This document shows positions 33,343 to 41,625 of a stretch of DNA of 64,000 nucleotides, in pieces; within the stretch, counting starts at the first letter, position 1, and each line of letters starts with the position of its first letter. The notes under the pieces were generated by a model. That model ran no database searches and was not told the origin of the DNA. It was given only the letters and a program-made list of their open reading frames with translations. The DNA comes from Flavobacterium azooxidireducens (GTDB lineage: Bacteria; Bacteroidota; Bacteroidia; Flavobacteriales; Flavobacteriaceae). Location: positions 372,001 through 436,000 of the forward strand of contig NZ_CP096205.1 of assembly GCF_023195775.1 (NCBI RefSeq), in the 5' to 3' direction. The position numbers were made by a program, and so were the translations under genes.

Positions 33343-34240
33343 ATTCCTACTGCTGTTTTTATTGGTTTATGGAAAACATTTCGGGCAAATTGCCGATTCT
33401 AAAAACTTAGTTGCTGCAAACGAAGAAGTAAAGCTTTTGGCGGATGGTTATATTTTTACTGAAGGACCGATTACTGATAAAAACGGAAATGTGTTTTTTA
33501 CCGACCAACCCAACAATCAAATTATTCGTTGGGATGCTGAAAGTGGAAAAACCTCTGTATTTAGTGATAATTCCGGTCGGTCAAACGGTTTATATTTTGA
33601 CAAAAAAGGAAACCTGATTGCGTGTGCCGATTTGAATAATCAACTATGGCAATTTGACAAAAACGGAAAACACAAAGTGATTTATGAAGATAAAGTAAAC
33701 GCTCATAACGGTCCGAATGATTTGTGGATTGATGCTAAAAACGGTATTTATTTCACTGATCCGTTGTATGTTCGGAATTATTGGGAAAGAGATTCGATTA
33801 GCAAAAGAACAGGCAATCATGTATATTATCTTTCGCCTGATAGAAAAAAAATCATCGCCGTTGACGAAAATTTAAAACAACCCAATGGTATCGTTGGATC
33901 GGCGGATGGAAAAAAATTGTATGTTGCCGATATTAACGATCAAAAAACGTATAGTTATGACATTCAACCTGATGGAATGTTGGCAAACCGACAATTATTT
34001 TGCGAAATGGGTTCAGACGGCATGACAATCGATAATCAAGGAAACGTGTATTTAACCGGAAACGGGGTTTCAGTGTTTAATAAAGATGGTTTTCCGATTG
34101 CACATATTAACGTACCAAAAAGCTGGACAGCCAATGTTTGCTTTGGCGGAAAAAATAACGACCTCTTATTTATCACGGCAATGGATGCGGTTTATGGTCT
34201 AAAAATGAATGTAAAAGGAGTGACTTATGGGAAGAAATAA
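33332..34240 (+). CDS. SMP-30/gluconolactonase-type beta-propeller, secreted
   Basis: This 302-residue protein has a signal peptide (FLLLFLLVYGKHFGQ, about 1-19) and a six-bladed SMP-30/LRE-like propeller. EGPITDKNGNVFFTDQPNNQ carries the metal-binding Glu, NGLYFDKKGNLIACADLNN and AHNGPNDLWIDAKNGIYFTD the central Asn/Asp, and GSDGMTIDNQGNVYLT the last ligand. Family members hydrolyse sugar lactones in the periplasm. The natural substrate here is unknown. It overlaps the upstream DUF1543 gene and the downstream 49-codon ORF. Confidence 0.88.
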   Translation: MKIKFLLLFLLVYGKHFGQIADSKNLVAANEEVKLLADGYIFTEGPITDKNGNVFFTDQPNNQIIRWDAESGKTSVFSDNSGRSNGLYFDKKGNLIACADLNNQLWQFDKNGKHKVIYEDKVNAHNGPNDLWIDAKNGIYFTDPLYVRNYWERDSISKRTGNHVYYLSPDRKKIIAVDENLKQPNGIVGSADGKKLYVADINDQKTYSYDIQPDGMLANRQLFCEMGSDGMTIDNQGNVYLTGNGVSVFNKDGFPIAHINVPKSWTANVCFGGKNNDLLFITAMDAVYGLKMNVKGVTYGKK

Positions 34241-34376
34241 TCCGAAAAATATTAAAATTCACAACGACAAATTGCACAAGGAACAAGCCAAAAAGAAAGG
34301 TAAGGAAGTGGCGAGAAAAGAAAAGTTGAAAGCCATTGTGCGGAAGTTTAATAGTGATGAAAATGCCGATAAATAA
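34227..34376 (+). CDS. Small basic protein (49 aa)
   Basis: The ORF MGRNNPKNIKIHNDKLHKEQ... overlaps the end of the SMP-30 gene by 14 bp in another frame. It is rich in Lys and Arg with a helical pattern (AKKKGKEVARKEKLKAIVRK). The overlap with the upstream stop is typical of translational coupling, which supports it being real. Similar short Lys-rich proteins are seen beside unrelated flavobacterial genes. The function is unknown. Confidence 0.55.
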   Translation: MGRNNPKNIKIHNDKLHKEQAKKKGKEVARKEKLKAIVRKFNSDENADK

Positions 34377-34427
34377 ATCAATTAAAAGAAGGTATGCTTT
34401 TTGTTTCAGTTTTTTAAAATCCTAACC

Positions 34428-34955
34428 ATGAAATCAATTGTTATTTTAATTTTCTTTTTATCATCTATAATTGGATTGGGTCAAGATTACATTTTTTTAG
34501 AATCAAAAAACGGATTTCGAGAAATTAAACTTGGTACATCGGTAGAAAATTATCCTGAATTTAATCGAAAAGATAATTCAAATGCCGAACTTTTTAAGCT
34601 AAGTTTAAATTCAAAAGCTGATTATGTTTATGTTGGGTCGAATGATGATAAAATTAAAACTGCAAAGATTTTATTTATTTACTTAACTACAAACAATAAT
34701 GTTATTAGTGAAATTAAAGTTGTTACCGAAAAAGTTCTCAATGTATATGCAATTTTAAACTCGGCCTATGGCGAACCAAGTTCAAAACACGGTGATAAAT
34801 GGATTTGGAAAACCAACAACATAGAATGTAGTATTGAAGGTGACCAAAATACTATTCCAGGTTATCATATTGTTTACAAAGATATTTCGAATGAAAGGAT
34901 AGAACTGAAAAAAATGAAATTAGAATCAACAAAGAAAGCACAAGCAGAATTATAA
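34428..34955 (+). CDS. Secreted protein of unknown function (about 175 aa)
   Basis: I start at the ATG at 34428 (MKSIVILIFFLSSIIGLGQ), which gives a clean signal peptide. The upstream in-frame ATG adds nine unconvincing residues. The mature part starts DYIFLESKNGFREIKLGT and contains YAILNSAYGEPSSKHGDKWIW. That segment resembles the short C-terminal strand-helix unit of secreted DUF-type proteins that compare predicted and stored values. I do not recognise a named family. A Lys-rich tail (KKMKLESTKKAQAEL) ends it. Confidence 0.65.
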   Translation: MKSIVILIFFLSSIIGLGQDYIFLESKNGFREIKLGTSVENYPEFNRKDNSNAELFKLSLNSKADYVYVGSNDDKIKTAKILFIYLTTNNNVISEIKVVTEKVLNVYAILNSAYGEPSSKHGDKWIWKTNNIECSIEGDQNTIPGYHIVYKDISNERIELKKMKLESTKKAQAEL

Positions 34956-34973
34956 ACTTATACATACTAAATT

Positions 34974-35381
34974 ATGAAAAAAATATTTCTAGTTACATTA
35001 GTGATTTTAAGTTCTTCAATTTATGGACAAGACAAATCCTCCACAGAAAAAGAAGCCACTGCCCTAGCCCAAGAACAATTGGATGGTTATAACAAACGCG
35101 ACATCGAAGCTTTTTTAAAGCCTTATAGTGAAAATGTAAAAGTTTATACTTTTCCCGACCAACTTTTATATGAAGGAAAGGCAAAAATGCGAGAAGAATA
35201 TACCGAAATGTTCAACCAATTACCCGAGTTACATTGTAAATTAGTCAATAGAATTGTGCTAAATAACAAAGTCATTGACCATGAAGAAGTTGTTTTTTTG
35301 AAATCGCAACCCGCACTTTTTGCGATTGCGGTTTATACGATTACGGACGGGAAGATTAGTGAGGTGAGGTTTATGCAGTAA
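34974..35381 (+). CDS. Secreted SnoaL/NTF2-like protein
   Basis: This 135-residue protein has a signal peptide (IFLVTLVILSSSIYGQ, about 1-19) followed by a cone-shaped NTF2/SnoaL-like fold: AQEQLDGYNKRDIEAFLKPYSENVKVYTFP, LLYEGKAKMREEY and the strand AIAVYTITDGKISEVRFMQ. Family members bind or isomerise small hydrophobic molecules or serve as scaffolds. No catalytic dyad can be assigned with confidence. It meets the convergent membrane hydrolase gene tail to tail, with stop codons back to back. Confidence 0.78.
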   Translation: MKKIFLVTLVILSSSIYGQDKSSTEKEATALAQEQLDGYNKRDIEAFLKPYSENVKVYTFPDQLLYEGKAKMREEYTEMFNQLPELHCKLVNRIVLNNKVIDHEEVVFLKSQPALFAIAVYTITDGKISEVRFMQ

Positions 35382-36386
35382 TCAATTCCCCCACAACCTA
35401 ACCCATAATTTCCCCAATAAGTTCTTCGCTTCTCTCCTATTTTTATTAGGCAATTCAGCCGCTTTAATTTCCCCATTTTCTTCAGTAATTTGATAACTGA
35501 ACGAAAACTGTAAATCATTTTTATCCGCATTCATCACCCCAAATCGCAAATCATTAAAAAAAAGTTGGTTTTCTTTTTGTGTGATACAGTACCATCCTTC
35601 GGATATTCTTTTTAATTGTTGGATGACGGCGGCATCTTCAATAGTATTTATCAATTCTTTTTGGGTGGGAATGAATTGAAAATGGATGGGTTTTGTATCA
35701 AAAAAAGAATAATCGCCGATGTAATAACCGTTATCCACTTTAATATTGGTTGTCCATAAAATAATGTTGAAGGGAGATGGTTTTACGACAATTTCTTGGT
35801 AACTAATTTTGTTTTGTTCCAATTGTTTTTCAAATTTATTCGTCACAACCGATTGTACTAAAAGCGTGAGAAACAAATACGAAGTACTCACAATCAATCC
35901 GGTTCTGTTCCAAAACATTCTTTTGGGGTCTTGTTTCTTTTTCTTCATCGAAAGAATAAGAAAAACCAAAAAAGGCAATGTATATAACGGATCAATCACA
36001 AAAATAGATTGCAATGAAAACCGTGTTTCGAGTGGCCAAAACAATTGTGTTCCCCAAGTAGTGAACAAATCGAGTAAGGCGTGAGTTTGTAAAACGAGAA
36101 AAGAAAACAACGTTGCTTCTTTGAAATTCACTTTATGTTTATGTTCTAATTTTTGTAAAATCCATCCTAAAACAGGAGAAAGAAAAAGAAAAAATAAAGT
36201 GGAATGACTGAAGCCACGGTGAATATCTGTGGCAGTTAACGGATCTAAAAACTTACCGTAAAGCACATCCAAATCAGGCATCGTTCCAATGATAGCTCCG
36301 TAAAGAATGGCTTTGTTGCCGATCTTTTTGCCGAGCACTTGATTGCCCACAGCGGCACCGAGAACGATTTGACTGAATGAATCCAT
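35382..36386 (-). CDS. Membrane-bound metal-dependent hydrolase (YdjM/DUF457 family)
   Basis: This 334-residue protein has the YdjM-type N-terminus MDSFSQIVLGAAVGNQV, GAIIGTMPDLDVLY and DIHRGFSHSTLFF, whose His/Asp residues are the proposed metal ligands. Several membrane segments follow (LFFLFLSPVLGWIL, VLQTHALLDLF, PLYTLPFLVFLIL, IVSTSYLFLTLLVQ), and then a soluble C-terminal domain (about 190-334). The substrate is unknown. Its first 20 codons and 24 bp of leader are duplicated, with decay, at 37594-37679 on the far side of the RhuM gene. The present upstream DNA is therefore probably not its original promoter. Confidence 0.85.
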   Translation of the reverse strand: MDSFSQIVLGAAVGNQVLGKKIGNKAILYGAIIGTMPDLDVLYGKFLDPLTATDIHRGFSHSTLFFLFLSPVLGWILQKLEHKHKVNFKEATLFSFLVLQTHALLDLFTTWGTQLFWPLETRFSLQSIFVIDPLYTLPFLVFLILSMKKKKQDPKRMFWNRTGLIVSTSYLFLTLLVQSVVTNKFEKQLEQNKISYQEIVVKPSPFNIILWTTNIKVDNGYYIGDYSFFDTKPIHFQFIPTQKELINTIEDAAVIQQLKRISEGWYCITQKENQLFFNDLRFGVMNADKNDLQFSFSYQITEENGEIKAAELPNKNRREAKNLLGKLWVRLWGN

Positions 36387-36410
36387 TTAGAAAATTTACA
36401 CAAAAATAGT
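36326..36410. repeat. Direct repeat, left copy (5' end of the YdjM-like gene)
   Basis: 85 bp from TTTTGCCGAGCACTTGATTG to CAAAAATAGT are repeated at 37594-37679 with roughly ten differences. The two copies bracket 1183 bp that contain only the RhuM gene. Confidence 0.85.
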
Positions 36411-36507
36411 AATTCGCATACTAGTTTGATGATGAGAAGATATTTTTTAAGTTATATTTGGAGAAATCGAAGCTTCTTTTTTAAATTCTTCAACAAGTCT
36501 TAAGTAA

Positions 36508-37500
36508 CTACTTAATTTTATCATCCATATTTTTTATGCTTTCCAAATAATTTTTCTCAACTTCACTTAACGTTTTTTGTTGGTATTTTTTATATTCGTC
36601 TGTTGCCTTTCCAATTGCTTTTTCGTGACTTACAGTTCCAGCACCTTGTAACAATTGTTCTCCACTCATTGTCAAAATCCTGTCTAAATGTTCTGCCCAA
36701 TCTTTCATTGTCATCGCTTGTTCGCGTTCAGCTTGCCTTTCTGCAAAATCTAGATAACCGGAAACAATTTGCCCCAAAGCACGAAGTTCTTTATCATTTA
36801 AATAATTCTTGGCAATAACTATATCTTTAAGATGCGGGCGATTTCCAGAGAAAACGGTTAATCCCATAAACTCTTTTTCGGCATCTGCTCTGTTAAAAAT
36901 CAATTCGGATGCCGTTTGTCCATGAACTGCATAATGAATTTTGTTTTGTACCTTCTTAAAAAACAGAACAGAAACCTCTGATTTTGGATCATAATCAATG
37001 CTTGTGGAATAAATATCCAAAACCTGACGATAAAACACCTTTTCAGAAGCACGAATATCACGGATACGTTGCAATAATTCTTTCCAATAACCGCTCCCTC
37101 CTAAATTTTTTAATCGTTCATCATCCATTGCAAAACCTTTACGAATGTATTCATTCAATCGTTTGGTTGCCCATTGACGAAATTGCGTTCCTCGTAAAGA
37201 TTTAACTCGATAACCAACTGAAATGATTACATCAAGATTATAATGATCCACATCTCTTTCTACTTTTCGATTTCCCTCCAAACGAACTTGTCGGAATTTC
37301 CGACAAGTTGAATTTTCGTCTAACTCACCTTCTTTAAATACATTTGAAATATGTTCCGAAATAGTACTTCTGCCCTTATCAAAAAGTAATGCCATTTGGT
37401 CTGTTGTTAACCAAACTGTTTCGTCTTCTAAACGAACATCGACCGAAATTTTTTGATCTTCGGTTTTAAATAGAATAAATGCTGAATTCGTATTTTCCAT
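36508..37500 (-). CDS. RhuM-family protein
   Basis: This 330-residue protein has the full RhuM pattern. The N-terminal KISVDVRLEDETVWLTTDQM and LFDKGRSTISEHISNVF look like a helix-turn-helix module. HYNLDVIISVGYRVKSLRG, TQFRQWATKRLNEYI and the C-terminal GNRPHLKDIVIAKNYLNDKELRALGQIV region follow. RhuM was named from a Salmonella pathogenicity island, and its biochemical role is not established. Homologues turn up sporadically in accessory DNA. Here the gene is alone between two imperfect 85-bp direct repeats, which marks it as a cassette-like insertion. Confidence 0.88.
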   Translation of the reverse strand: MENTNSAFILFKTEDQKISVDVRLEDETVWLTTDQMALLFDKGRSTISEHISNVFKEGELDENSTCRKFRQVRLEGNRKVERDVDHYNLDVIISVGYRVKSLRGTQFRQWATKRLNEYIRKGFAMDDERLKNLGGSGYWKELLQRIRDIRASEKVFYRQVLDIYSTSIDYDPKSEVSVLFFKKVQNKIHYAVHGQTASELIFNRADAEKEFMGLTVFSGNRPHLKDIVIAKNYLNDKELRALGQIVSGYLDFAERQAEREQAMTMKDWAEHLDRILTMSGEQLLQGAGTVSHEKAIGKATDEYKKYQQKTLSEVEKNYLESIKNMDDKIK

Positions 37501-37593
37501 TTCTTAATTTATAATCCAAAGATAATTTTTTTTTAAAGAATTAAGAAAGATGTATCTGAAGGTTTCTTCCTTTAAATGAATTTATTACCCAAC

Positions 37594-37679
37594 TTTTGCC
37601 GAGCACTTGATTGCCCACTGTGGCACCGAGAACGATTTGACTGAGTGAATCTATTTAAAAAAAATTACACAAAAATAGT
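37594..37679. repeat. Direct repeat, right copy (decayed 5' end of the YdjM-like gene)
   Basis: The right partner of 36326-36410. On the minus strand the ATG of the YdjM-like gene has become ATA, so this is a dead fragment of the gene start. Confidence 0.85.
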
Positions 37680-37781
37680 CAATCTGACTGTGTAAATTAT
37701 GTAATGATATCAAATAATCTTATAACATAAAAATAAAAACTTAACCGACCTTTATAACACTAATTTCTAAATCTATTTATC

Positions 37782-38654
37782 ATGGAAAAGTCTAATTCAA
37801 CTCTCAATAGTACAATCGAAGTCAATAACATTAAACTATCCTATAATGATGTGGGAATTGGGAAAATACCAGTCGTGTTTTTACACGGTTTTCCATTTAA
37901 TAAGTCGATGTGGGACAATCAATTGAAAACTTTTGAGGAAACGCACCGTTTTATATCGGTGGATTTTAGAAGTTTTGGTCAATCAACGAATGATGATTCT
38001 GCGTTGAGTATGGACTTATTGGGCGATGATTTGATTGGTTTTTTGAATGCTTTGAAGTTGCGACGAGTGATTATTTGCGGACTTTCGATGGGTGGATTTG
38101 TGGCGTTGAATGCGATTACTCGTTATCCCGAGCGGTTTGCAGCTTTGATTTTGTGTGACACGAATTGTGTTGCCGACAAGCCTGAACAACGAGAAAAACG
38201 CTATAAAACGATTGAGGAAATTGAGCAAAACGGAACGTCGAAATTTTCGGCTACGTTTTTGGATTCTGTGTTTGCTGATGACACTTATTCATCGAATAAA
38301 GAGTTGGTCACGAAAATAAATGCCGACATTTTGGCCAATACACCCGAAGTAATAATTAACGGTTTGAAAGCGTTGGCTATGCGTAACGAAACGTGTTCTA
38401 AATTGAAGCAAATTACTGTTCCTACGTTGATTATTTGCGGTCGTGAAGACGAAGTGACGCCGCTGGAGCAGTCGGAATTTATGAATAAACACATTAAAGA
38501 TTCGACGTTGAAAGTAATTAATAATGCAGGGCACTTATCGAATATGGAGCAACCGAAAGACTTTAACGCAGAGCTTTTAGAGTTTTTGTCTTCGGAACCG
38601 ATTATCACAATGGTGAATTCGATTAAAGAACCGAATGCAAATTTGTTTGTGTAA
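37782..38654 (+). CDS. Alpha/beta hydrolase
   Basis: This 290-residue protein has the alpha/beta-hydrolase layout. The oxyanion region is VVFLHGFPFNKSMW (31-44), the nucleophile elbow GLSMGG has S102, the acid is in CGREDEVTPLEQ, and the catalytic histidine in NNAGHLSNMEQP. It resembles 3-oxoadipate enol-lactonase/carboxylesterase-type members. The substrate is not predictable. It has no signal peptide. A strong terminator lies 95 bp downstream, immediately before the ACCACGT repeat array. Confidence 0.88.
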   Translation: MEKSNSTLNSTIEVNNIKLSYNDVGIGKIPVVFLHGFPFNKSMWDNQLKTFEETHRFISVDFRSFGQSTNDDSALSMDLLGDDLIGFLNALKLRRVIICGLSMGGFVALNAITRYPERFAALILCDTNCVADKPEQREKRYKTIEEIEQNGTSKFSATFLDSVFADDTYSSNKELVTKINADILANTPEVIINGLKALAMRNETCSKLKQITVPTLIICGREDEVTPLEQSEFMNKHIKDSTLKVINNAGHLSNMEQPKDFNAELLEFLSSEPIITMVNSIKEPNANLFV

Positions 38655-38748
38655 GGCTGAGAAAATAGTCGTACTATTTATTGAATATCTCTTTTATTTT
38701 TAAAATAAATTATTTCCATTGACTGTTTGTAGTTATATAGACAAAGGT

Positions 38749-38783
38749 AAATAGTTCAGAACACTATGCTCTGAACTATTTTT
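38749..38783 (+). terminator. Terminator of the alpha/beta hydrolase gene
   Basis: A 12-bp perfect stem AAATAGTTCAGA/TCTGAACTATTT (38749-38760 with 38770-38781) is followed by T residues. The repeat array begins at the next base. Confidence 0.88.
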
Positions 38784-39112
38784 ACCACGTTACTTAACCC
38801 CATTTACCACGTCACCCAACGTGTTCTACCACGTCCTACAACGTGGTCTACCACGTTACCCAACCCCTTTTACCACGTCAACCAACGTGGTCTACCACGT
38901 CCTGAACTACTTTTACCACGTCCTACAACCCCTTTTACCACGTTCCGAACCCCATTTACCACGTCCTATAACGTGGTTGACCACGTTATACAACCCCTTT
39001 TACCACGTCCTACAACGTGGTCTACCACGTCCGGAACCCCATTTACCACGTTAGGTAACGTGATAAAAGTAGTCTGGAACCCCATTAAAGGGGTTGTAGG
39101 ACGTGGTAAAAG
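38784..39112. repeat. ACCACGT array: 13 units of 21-22 bp plus an inverted unit
   Basis: The core ACCACGT starts at 38784, 38806, 38828, 38850, 38872, 38894, 38915, 38937, 38958, 38980, 39002, 39024 and 39045, a pitch of 22 or 21 bp. Most units continue Y-N4/5-AAC and then end either GTGGTCT (type A, a perfect ACCACGT-N6-ACGTGGT hairpin in units 3, 5, 9 and 11) or CCCCTTTT/CCCATTT (type B). At about 39085-39114 there is a 30-bp exact inverted copy of unit 7 with its flanks. GC content is well above the surroundings. No protein-coding pattern fits a 22-bp period. Confidence 0.92.
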
Positions 39113-39318
39113 TAGTCCGCAACCCTATTAAAGTACTTCACTAACCTATTTAAATTACTAAAGAACCACAAAAAACCAGTTGAGCAACGTGTAAAAAGGA
39201 GGTTTGGAGTGGTTTTAATTGTATCGCTACTTGTTTGTGGGTGTTTTTGATTTTGAGAAATTTGTGGGGAAATGTTAAAGTGGGGAAATTTTTAGTATTT
39301 TAGTAAAAAAAACCGAGT

Positions 39319-39360
39319 GGCAATTGAGCATATTGCCATCCATACGTTAAAAATGCTCAA
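39319..39360 (+). promoter_or_regulatory. Possible H-type pseudoknot in the leader of the GIY-YIG gene
   Basis: GGCAAT (39319-39324) pairs with ATTGCC (39332-39337), and the 7-nt loop TGAGCAT can pair fully with ATGCTCA at 39353-39359. An A-run follows. The two stems are compatible as an H-type pseudoknot. Confidence 0.4.
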
Positions 39361-39418
39361 AAAAAAATATAATACTCAGTATATAAAAAATTTAGACGTC
39401 ATTATCATATAAATCATC

Positions 39419-41053
39419 ATGAAAGAGCATATTAAAAGACGTATAGAATATTCTAAAGATGTTGTACCTGAAGAGGGAACTCCAGAGCATGAAAAAGTAG
39501 CAAAAATTATTCAACAACATGAATTAAATAATCCAAACTTTAAAAAAGAAATAAAAAAGAAGCAAGCAGAAGCTATAAAAACATGGGAACTTCAAGAGGC
39601 AAATGGTATCGGGCTAGTAATGGATCCTGAATTGAGGTCTTATCTTTCAGAGTTTAACAATCGATCGTGGACTTATGGACATCGAAATATGCCAATAATG
39701 TTCAACGTAATGGAAGCCTTTTATACTTTGGATAAGAGATTAAACTATTGGACATTATTAAATGAAGAAGATTATTCTATCTCATTTTTTGACTTTATAG
39801 ATTTTTACACTTCCAATAATTTAAAACATGATACAAATGAAATTAAAGAAAGCTTTATTGAAGATTTGATTTATAACTTTAATGTTGGATATGATTTAAA
39901 AAATATAAATTTTAAAACCGAAAATGGAGACAGCTTTATTATCGGCGGAGTTTCTATGGTAAGAAGAGGAAATGAAGTAACAATGTTATTTGCAACTGGA
40001 CAAATAACAGACACTTCAATACAATCTAAGAACTTGTCACCTATAGATGAAATGGAACGAAGCATTGGAAAAGAAAAACTTATAATTTCTGGAGATAGAA
40101 TAAGAGAAGCTGTAAAATTAAATGACGATCCAAATCTATGGAAAATACTAATTGCTTGTCGAATTGATTTAGATACAAATACTATAGATGCAAGATATGT
40201 TGCAAAAGATCAAGGAGATAGCTATTCTATATTAACGGATGATTTAACTGGTTTTATGATAAATGGAAAATGGAGAGAGCCAAAATATGAAGAGATATTT
40301 AAAAATATTGCAGAACGTGTAGATGAATATAACTCAATTTTTGAGTTATCAAAGATTTGTCTTTTTTTACCAAATTATTTTGATTTTTATAATGATGAAA
40401 TTGAAGAAGAGGAACACGACACCGAAGCAAAATCAATTTTAAAAAACTCATTCAAAAGTAGAGAATATAAGGATGTTGACAATAAATTTAAAATAAGAGT
40501 AAGACCTTTATGGGTATTAAATCGTAATCAAATCTTTTTATCCGACAGGATAAAATTTCGCGATGAAAAAATCAAAGTTGAACGAACAGGATATTGGAAA
40601 AATTTAGAAGACAACGAAATAGGTAATGATAAAAATGGTAATCCTATACAAGGCAGAACTTGGGTACAAAAAACAGAAAGTTATTTTCATGCAAAAGAAA
40701 ATGATTTAATTATCGAAAAAACACATGATATAGCTTACACTTCTAAAAACGCAGGAAAAATTTACATAATGCGAAATAGTAGTCTTCCAAAAGATGTTTT
40801 CAAAATAGGACTAACTACAAAAGAAACTGAAGAAAGAGCAAAACAACTATCATCTACAAGTATTCCTGATAAATTTCATGTAATGAGAGAATGGAATGTG
40901 AAAGACTGTTTTTTGGCAGAAAAGACAATCCACAAAATACTTGAAAAATATCGTGTCGATACAAAACGAGAATTTTTTCAAGTTGAAATGCAGTACGCAA
41001 ATGAAATTGTTGACTCAGTTATAAAAAAAATCAACCAAGATAGCGATGCCTAA
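39419..41053 (+). CDS. Large protein with C-terminal GIY-YIG/T5orf172-type domain
   Basis: This 544-residue protein ends in a GIY-YIG-like module (about 455-540): KIYIMRNSSLPKDVFKIGLT, TKETEERAKQLSST, AEKTIHKILEKYR and KREFFQVEMQYANEIV. This is the T5orf172/MUG113 pattern found in phage and accessory proteins. The N-terminal 450 residues are not recognisable. They begin with a charged helical part (HIKRRIEYSKDVVPEEGTPE) and contain SWTYGHRNMPIMFNVMEAFY. Length and isolation, together with the adjacent repeat array and AT-rich codon use, suggest an accessory nuclease-like gene. The catalytic Arg of GIY-YIG enzymes could be the one in TEERAKQL, but a full active site is unproven. Confidence 0.75.
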   Translation: MKEHIKRRIEYSKDVVPEEGTPEHEKVAKIIQQHELNNPNFKKEIKKKQAEAIKTWELQEANGIGLVMDPELRSYLSEFNNRSWTYGHRNMPIMFNVMEAFYTLDKRLNYWTLLNEEDYSISFFDFIDFYTSNNLKHDTNEIKESFIEDLIYNFNVGYDLKNINFKTENGDSFIIGGVSMVRRGNEVTMLFATGQITDTSIQSKNLSPIDEMERSIGKEKLIISGDRIREAVKLNDDPNLWKILIACRIDLDTNTIDARYVAKDQGDSYSILTDDLTGFMINGKWREPKYEEIFKNIAERVDEYNSIFELSKICLFLPNYFDFYNDEIEEEEHDTEAKSILKNSFKSREYKDVDNKFKIRVRPLWVLNRNQIFLSDRIKFRDEKIKVERTGYWKNLEDNEIGNDKNGNPIQGRTWVQKTESYFHAKENDLIIEKTHDIAYTSKNAGKIYIMRNSSLPKDVFKIGLTTKETEERAKQLSSTSIPDKFHVMREWNVKDCFLAEKTIHKILEKYRVDTKREFFQVEMQYANEIVDSVIKKINQDSDA

Positions 41054-41131
41054 AAGACACCTGCTAGGGCAATGATAACCTTGACAAACCTCAAAATAGT
41101 ATGAAATATTAATTCTTAATTTTTAAAAATG

Positions 41132-41500
41132 ATGAGATTAGCTAGCATAAATTTAATTGTAATGTGTTTCGTTCTTGCTTCATGTGCAACTTCAATGTCG
41201 CCGATTGAAGTAAACAACACACTTCCAAATCTAACTGTATCCAAGTTCATTTCACACGCAGAAGCAGAAGAAATGACTACAACAGGTAAATGCAAGTTTT
41301 TGGTAAAAAACAGAAATTATGTTGCTCCAATTGGCGTTACAACCAAAGACGATCTAAAAAACGGTGCTAAAGGAATTGACGAGTGGGTTAAGCTTGATGG
41401 TGGAAATGCTTATGTATTAAAAAATTATAAATGGGTAACTGTAGATCAGAATGGTGTAACTCAACTTCACATCGATTTTGATACGTTGCTTTGTGAATAA
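41132..41500 (+). CDS. Lipoprotein of unknown function (122 aa)
   Basis: The second ATG (41132) gives a cleaner signal peptide: LASINLIVMCFVLASC, with a lipid-modified Cys near residue 18. The mature part is short and contains EAEEMTTTGKCKFLVKNRNY and NAYVLKNYKWVTVDQNG. This resembles the small DUF4156-like/RcsF-like fold of outer-membrane lipoproteins, but I do not place it firmly. It follows the GIY-YIG gene on the same strand with 78 bp between. Confidence 0.65.
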   Translation: MRLASINLIVMCFVLASCATSMSPIEVNNTLPNLTVSKFISHAEAEEMTTTGKCKFLVKNRNYVAPIGVTTKDDLKNGAKGIDEWVKLDGGNAYVLKNYKWVTVDQNGVTQLHIDFDTLLCE

Positions 41501-41625
41501 TACACTACTACTATTAGCTTTACCCACAATCCTCAGCTATACCAAGTCTCAAGTCTTTTGAGCAAAATCTACAATTATCAACAATAAAAACCCTAGTACA
41601 ATTTAAACATATAAGATTCCTATTG

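Noticed and set aside
38821..39054. Open frame of 77 codons through the ACCACGT array (MFYHVLQRGLPR...)
   Set aside because: It is produced by the repeat itself. The 22-bp period is not a multiple of three, the composition is odd, and there is no upstream signal.
38784..39112. CRISPR-like array
   Set aside because: The period of 21-22 bp is too short, there are no unique spacers between constant repeats, and no cas genes are near.
38784..41053. Type III toxin-antitoxin locus (repeat RNA plus nuclease)
   Set aside because: The order is similar, but the repeat unit, the 300-bp gap and the 544-residue protein do not match known ToxN families. It is kept only as a loose analogy.
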